64,000 bases of DNA, from the NCBI RefSeq assembly GCF_044761985.1, contig NZ_JBIWDK010000009.1, positions 65,216 to 129,215 of the forward strand. The letters are read 5' to 3'. The stretch comes from Peribacillus sp044761985 (GTDB taxonomy: Bacteria; Bacillota; Bacilli; Bacillales; DSM-1321). The notes under the pieces are model-generated. The model saw only the letters and a list, made by a program, of their open reading frames with translations, was not told the DNA's origin and made no database searches. Both the position numbers and the translations under genes were made by a program. This document shows positions 60,835 to 64,000 of this stretch, in pieces (the first letter of the stretch is position 1; each line of letters begins with the position of its first letter).

Positions 60835-63156
60835 ATGACTGATCAAGAAATCATCGTTCCCCTCCTGCCGCTAAGAGGACTGCTTGTATATCCAACAATG
60901 GTACTTCATTTAGATGTGGGCCGAGATAAATCGGTACAAGCCCTTGAGAAAGCAATGGTGGAAGACCATCTTATATTTTTGACGACACAGAAAGATGTGA
61001 CGTTGGATGAACCTGGTGAAGAAGATTTATTTACCATGGGTACATTAACAAAAGTAAAACAGATGCTGAAACTTCCAAATGGTACCATCCGTGTTTTGGT
61101 GGAAGGTTTAAACCGGGCAGAGGTTAGTGAATTTTACGATTATGAGACACACTATGGTGCGAAGGTTAAAATATATGAAGACAGCGATGAAAAAGATGCA
61201 GAACATCAAGCATTAATGCGCACCTTGCTGGATTATTTTGAACAATACATAAAGATGTCCAAAAAAATAACCGGTGAAACGTTCTCTTCCACTTCAGATA
61301 TTGAAGAACCGGGTAGATTGGCTGATATCATCGCCTCCCATTTGCCTCTTAAGTTGAAAGAGAAGCAAGAAGTGCTTGAGACCATTGATATGAAAGAGCG
61401 CTTAAGCCGGGTGATTGAAATCATCAATAACGAAAAGGAAGTCCTTTTCCTGGAGAAAAAGATCGGTCAGCGTGTCAAGCGATCCATGGAACGGACACAA
61501 AAAGAATATTATCTACGTGAACAAATGAAGGCCATCCAGAAGGAACTAGGGGATAAAGAAGGTAAGACAGGAGAAATCGCCGTTCTTACTGAAAAAATAG
61601 AAGAAGCCGATATGCCAGCGCATATTAAAGAAACGGCTTTAAAAGAACTCGACCGGTATGAAAAAGTACCATCCAGTTCAGCTGAAAGCTCCGTTATCCG
61701 CAATTACATCGAATGGTTAATATCGCTTCCATGGTCGAATGCCACGAAAGATGATCTTAATATTCATAAAGCGGAAAAAATCCTTAACCGTGACCATTAT
61801 GGATTGGAAAAGGTCAAAGAACGGGTGCTTGAATACTTGGCTGTCCAGCAGCTGACTAATTCGTTAAAGGGACCGATTCTTTGTTTGGTAGGTCCTCCAG
61901 GCGTCGGAAAAACAAGCTTAGCTAAGTCGATTGCCTCATCATTGAACCGGAAGTTTGTTCGAATTTCCCTAGGTGGCGTGCGTGATGAATCGGAAATCCG
62001 GGGACACCGCCGCACATATGTAGGGGCCATGCCAGGTAGAATCATCCAAGGGATGAAAAAGGCGGGCACGATTAATCCGGTATTTTTACTGGATGAAGTG
62101 GATAAGATGTCCAATGACTTTAGGGGAGACCCATCGGCCGCGATGTTAGAAGTGCTTGACCCGGAACAAAACCATAACTTCAGTGACCATTATATTGAAG
62201 AGACGTATAATCTTTCTAAAGTTATGTTCGTTGCGACAGCCAATAATCTTTCAACAATTCCAGGACCGCTTCGTGATCGTATGGAAATCATTTCGATTGC
62301 AGGTTATACTGAAATAGAGAAGCTTCATATCGCCAAGGATCACCTACTGCCTAGACAGTTGGAGAATCATGGTCTATTGAAGACACAACTGCAAATCCGT
62401 GAAGAAGCCCTTACTAAGATCATTCGTTATTATACTCGCGAAGCCGGTGTCCGTAGTCTAGAACGGCAGCTTGCCAGTATTTGCAGGAAAACGGCGAAGA
62501 TCATCGTTTCCGGTGATAAAAAACGAGTCGTGATTTCTGATAAGAATGTCGAGGAGTTTTTAGGGAAAACGATGTTCCATTATGGACAAGCGGAGATAGA
62601 AAACCAAATAGGTGTCGCTAATGGATTGGCATACACTTCCGTTGGTGGGGATACGTTACAGATCGAGGTATCTCTATCACCAGGAAAAGGAAAGCTCATT
62701 TTGACTGGGAAACTTGGCGACGTCATGAAAGAATCAGCTCAGGCTGCTTTCAGTTATGTACGTTCGAAGACCGAGAAACTCCACATCGATACGAACTTCC
62801 ATGAAAAGTATGATATCCATATCCATGTTCCAGAAGGAGCCGTTCCTAAGGATGGTCCATCTGCAGGCATCACGATTGCAACAGCGTTAATATCGGCTCT
62901 AACTAATAGGCCGATCAGAAAAGAGGTAGGCATGACAGGCGAAATTACATTACGCGGACGGGTTCTCCCAATTGGTGGCCTTAAGGAAAAATCCTTAGCG
63001 GCTCATCGGGCAGGACTTACGAAAATCATCATCCCGCAAGATAACGAAAAGGATATTGATGATATCCCGGAAAGTGTCCGTAAAGAATTAATATTTGTTC
63101 CAGTTTCACATGTTGATGAAGTCCTAGAACATGCATTGGTAGGTGTGGACGAATGA
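60835..63156 (+). CDS. lonA: Endopeptidase La (LonA)
   Basis: This 773-residue soluble ATP-dependent protease degrades abnormal and regulatory proteins. The N-terminal LAN domain starts VPLLPLRGLLVYPTMVLHLDVGR. The AAA+ domain has Walker A VGPPGVGKTSLAKSIA near residue 353 and Walker B VFLLDEVDKM. The protease domain contains the catalytic Ser in KDGPSAGITIATALIS near residue 678 and the catalytic Lys in GGLKEKSLAAHRAG near residue 720. A GGAGGTG site precedes the ATG. engB overlaps its stop by 4 bases, as in B. subtilis lonA-ysxC. Confidence 0.97.
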   Translation: MTDQEIIVPLLPLRGLLVYPTMVLHLDVGRDKSVQALEKAMVEDHLIFLTTQKDVTLDEPGEEDLFTMGTLTKVKQMLKLPNGTIRVLVEGLNRAEVSEFYDYETHYGAKVKIYEDSDEKDAEHQALMRTLLDYFEQYIKMSKKITGETFSSTSDIEEPGRLADIIASHLPLKLKEKQEVLETIDMKERLSRVIEIINNEKEVLFLEKKIGQRVKRSMERTQKEYYLREQMKAIQKELGDKEGKTGEIAVLTEKIEEADMPAHIKETALKELDRYEKVPSSSAESSVIRNYIEWLISLPWSNATKDDLNIHKAEKILNRDHYGLEKVKERVLEYLAVQQLTNSLKGPILCLVGPPGVGKTSLAKSIASSLNRKFVRISLGGVRDESEIRGHRRTYVGAMPGRIIQGMKKAGTINPVFLLDEVDKMSNDFRGDPSAAMLEVLDPEQNHNFSDHYIEETYNLSKVMFVATANNLSTIPGPLRDRMEIISIAGYTEIEKLHIAKDHLLPRQLENHGLLKTQLQIREEALTKIIRYYTREAGVRSLERQLASICRKTAKIIVSGDKKRVVISDKNVEEFLGKTMFHYGQAEIENQIGVANGLAYTSVGGDTLQIEVSLSPGKGKLILTGKLGDVMKESAQAAFSYVRSKTEKLHIDTNFHEKYDIHIHVPEGAVPKDGPSAGITIATALISALTNRPIRKEVGMTGEITLRGRVLPIGGLKEKSLAAHRAGLTKIIIPQDNEKDIDDIPESVRKELIFVPVSHVDEVLEHALVGVDE

Positions 63157-63734
63157 AAGTAACAAGTTCAGATATTGTCATCAGTGCCGTTAAGCCTGAA
63201 CAATATCCTAACACCCCCATTCCGGAATTTGCCTTAGCTGGTCGTTCCAATGTCGGGAAATCAAGTTTCATCAATAAATTGATCAATCGAAAAAATTTAG
63301 CGCGGACTTCTTCCAAGCCAGGAAAGACGCAAACGCTGAATTTCTATATCATAAATGAAGCCATGCATTTTGTGGATGTACCTGGTTACGGGTATGCGAA
63401 GGTTTCTAAAAGCGAACGTGATGCGTGGGGGAGAATGATTGAAACATATTTCACCTCCCGTGAACAGCTTCGTGCAGCGATATTGGTCGTTGATTTACGC
63501 CATCCGCCGACTAAAGATGATATAGCCATGTATGAGTTCCTGAAGCATTACGATTTGCCAAGAATCGTGATAGCGACGAAAGCAGACAAAATCCCAAAAG
63601 GGAAATGGCAAAAACATCTTAAAATCACACGCCAAACGCTTAATCTGGAAAAAGAAGATGAATTGCTTCTTTTCTCAGGTGAAACCGGAGAAGGTAAAGA
63701 ACAAGTCTGGGGCGTTTTGAAGAAATACATGTAA
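63153..63734 (+). CDS. engB: Ribosome biogenesis GTP-binding protein EngB/YsxC
   Basis: The 193-residue essential GTPase acts in late assembly of the 50S ribosomal subunit. G motifs are G1 GRSNVGKSSFINKL near residue 30, G2 SSKPGKTQTLN, G3 DVPGYGYAKV and G4 ATKADKIPKGKW. Its ATG overlaps the lonA stop (ATGA), giving coupled translation. An insertion sequence begins 9 bases after its stop codon, where the hemA operon follows in B. subtilis. Confidence 0.96.
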   Translation: MKVTSSDIVISAVKPEQYPNTPIPEFALAGRSNVGKSSFINKLINRKNLARTSSKPGKTQTLNFYIINEAMHFVDVPGYGYAKVSKSERDAWGRMIETYFTSREQLRAAILVVDLRHPPTKDDIAMYEFLKHYDLPRIVIATKADKIPKGKWQKHLKITRQTLNLEKEDELLLFSGETGEGKEQVWGVLKKYM

Positions 63735-64000
63735 GAGATAAAGGGGCTGTCTAATAAGTCCCTAAAATAAAACAGGTGGAGAAAAACGAGTTGTTTTTCT
63801 CCACCTGTTTTTCTATTTCTATAATAATTTACTGAAAGTAGCTGACGTAACCCAGCTATCTTCAGTAAATTATGTGCCATGGCTACGATGCCAAACTCCG
63901 TTTGGACTTTCGCTAAGCCCCGAAGCGAAAAGCGACGGAACGACCTATTGCCCTTGATATGACCAAAAACACTCTCTACCTCGATTTTTCGTCGAGCGTA
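63548..64000 (-). CDS. IS1182-type transposase, C-terminal part
   Basis: The reverse-strand frame is open from the window edge and reads YARRKIEVESVFGHIKGNR, SFRRFSLRGLAKVQTEFGIVAMAHNLL, then a tail ending FRDLLDSP. This is the C-terminal end of an IS1182/DDE_Tnp_1-family transposase, including the conserved E (ESVFGHIKGN) region of the DDE site. The N-terminal part lies outside the window. No stop codon occurs before the element's end at about 63743. The frame then continues for about 65 codons antisense to engB, to a stop at 63548-63550. Whether the native protein ends within the element elsewhere is unknown. Confidence 0.8.
   Translation of the reverse strand, partial: YARRKIEVESVFGHIKGNRSFRRFSLRGLAKVQTEFGIVAMAHNLLKIAGLRQLLSVNYYRNRKTGGEKQLVFLHLFYFRDLLDSPFISYMYFFKTPQTCSLPSPVSPEKRSNSSSFSRLSVWRVILRCFCHFPFGILSAFVAITILGKS
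63743..64000 (-). mobile_element. IS1182-type insertion sequence, 3' end
   Basis: The element's end is taken as GGGGCTGTCTAATAAGTC at 63743, which resembles the terminal inverted repeat of IS1182-group elements. It encodes the transposase C-terminus on the reverse strand. The other end is outside the window, so target duplication cannot be checked. Confidence 0.75.
63770..63814. terminator. Bidirectional terminator within the insertion sequence end
   Basis: AAACAGGTGGAGAAAAAC (63770-63787) and GTTTTTCTCCACCTGTTT (63793-63810) pair perfectly over 18 bases with a 5-base loop, with T tracts in both directions. It can end engB transcription on the forward strand. Confidence 0.85.

Overview
The window is a chromosomal segment of a spore-forming member of the Bacillaceae. 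The evidence is sporulation genes (sspI, gerE, gerM, lonB), Bacillus-type T-box and lysine-riboswitch leaders, sigma-B type promoters, and a gene order that closely follows the Bacillus subtilis ysgA-pheST ... lonA-engB region. Protein sequences diverge enough from B. subtilis that a relative such as Peribacillus is plausible, but the species is an inference.

Layout. 1-393: end of an L-lactate permease gene. 770-2824: two YflT-domain general stress genes, each behind a sigma-B-like promoter. 2854-7776: sspI (reverse), an RNA 2'-O-methyltransferase gene, and T-box-controlled pheST. 7934-9213 (reverse): a small molybdopterin-binding protein and RNase HIII. 9387-15087: zapA, cvpA, polX, mutS2, a DUF350 membrane protein and an unlisted 27-residue membrane peptide. 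15174-21442: a GNAT enzyme, then the fatty-acid degradation block lcfA-fadR-fadB-etfB-etfA. 21650-25396: trxA, uvrC, and riboswitch-controlled lysC with an internal beta-subunit start. 26152-31897: an oligopeptide ABC transporter, oppABCDF. 32208-36260: yslB (reverse) and sdhCAB. 36501-42292: a secreted nucleotidase-like enzyme, an acyl-CoA thioesterase, gerE, racE, gerM, rdgB and a YfcE-type phosphodiesterase. 42454-42757: two identical tRNA-Arg(TCT) genes, each with its own promoter and terminator. 43056-45515: small accessory genes, mostly membrane proteins. 45809-54382: the ilvBNC-leuABCD operon behind a cre site, a CodY-like box, a sigma-A promoter and a Leu T-box. 54549-63734: a TPR protein, tig, clpX, lonB, lonA and engB. 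63743-64000: the end of an IS1182-type insertion sequence lying where hemA follows engB in B. subtilis.

How the genes work together. Most of the window is core metabolism and housekeeping: Phe-tRNA charging, beta-oxidation feeding ETF, succinate dehydrogenase, branched-chain amino-acid and aspartate-family synthesis, peptide uptake and protein quality control. The most informative signals are regulatory. A perfect FadR operator stands in front of the thioesterase gene, far from the beta-oxidation block, and another lies directly before fadR rather than before lcfA. Other notable points are the loss of rph from the gerM-rdgB interval, terminators inside the leu and opp operons, a 25-bp perfect hairpin before the ilv control region, and an insertion sequence whose transposase frame runs into engB antisense. 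I found no CRISPR array, prophage, toxin-antitoxin pair or recognisable novel defence system.
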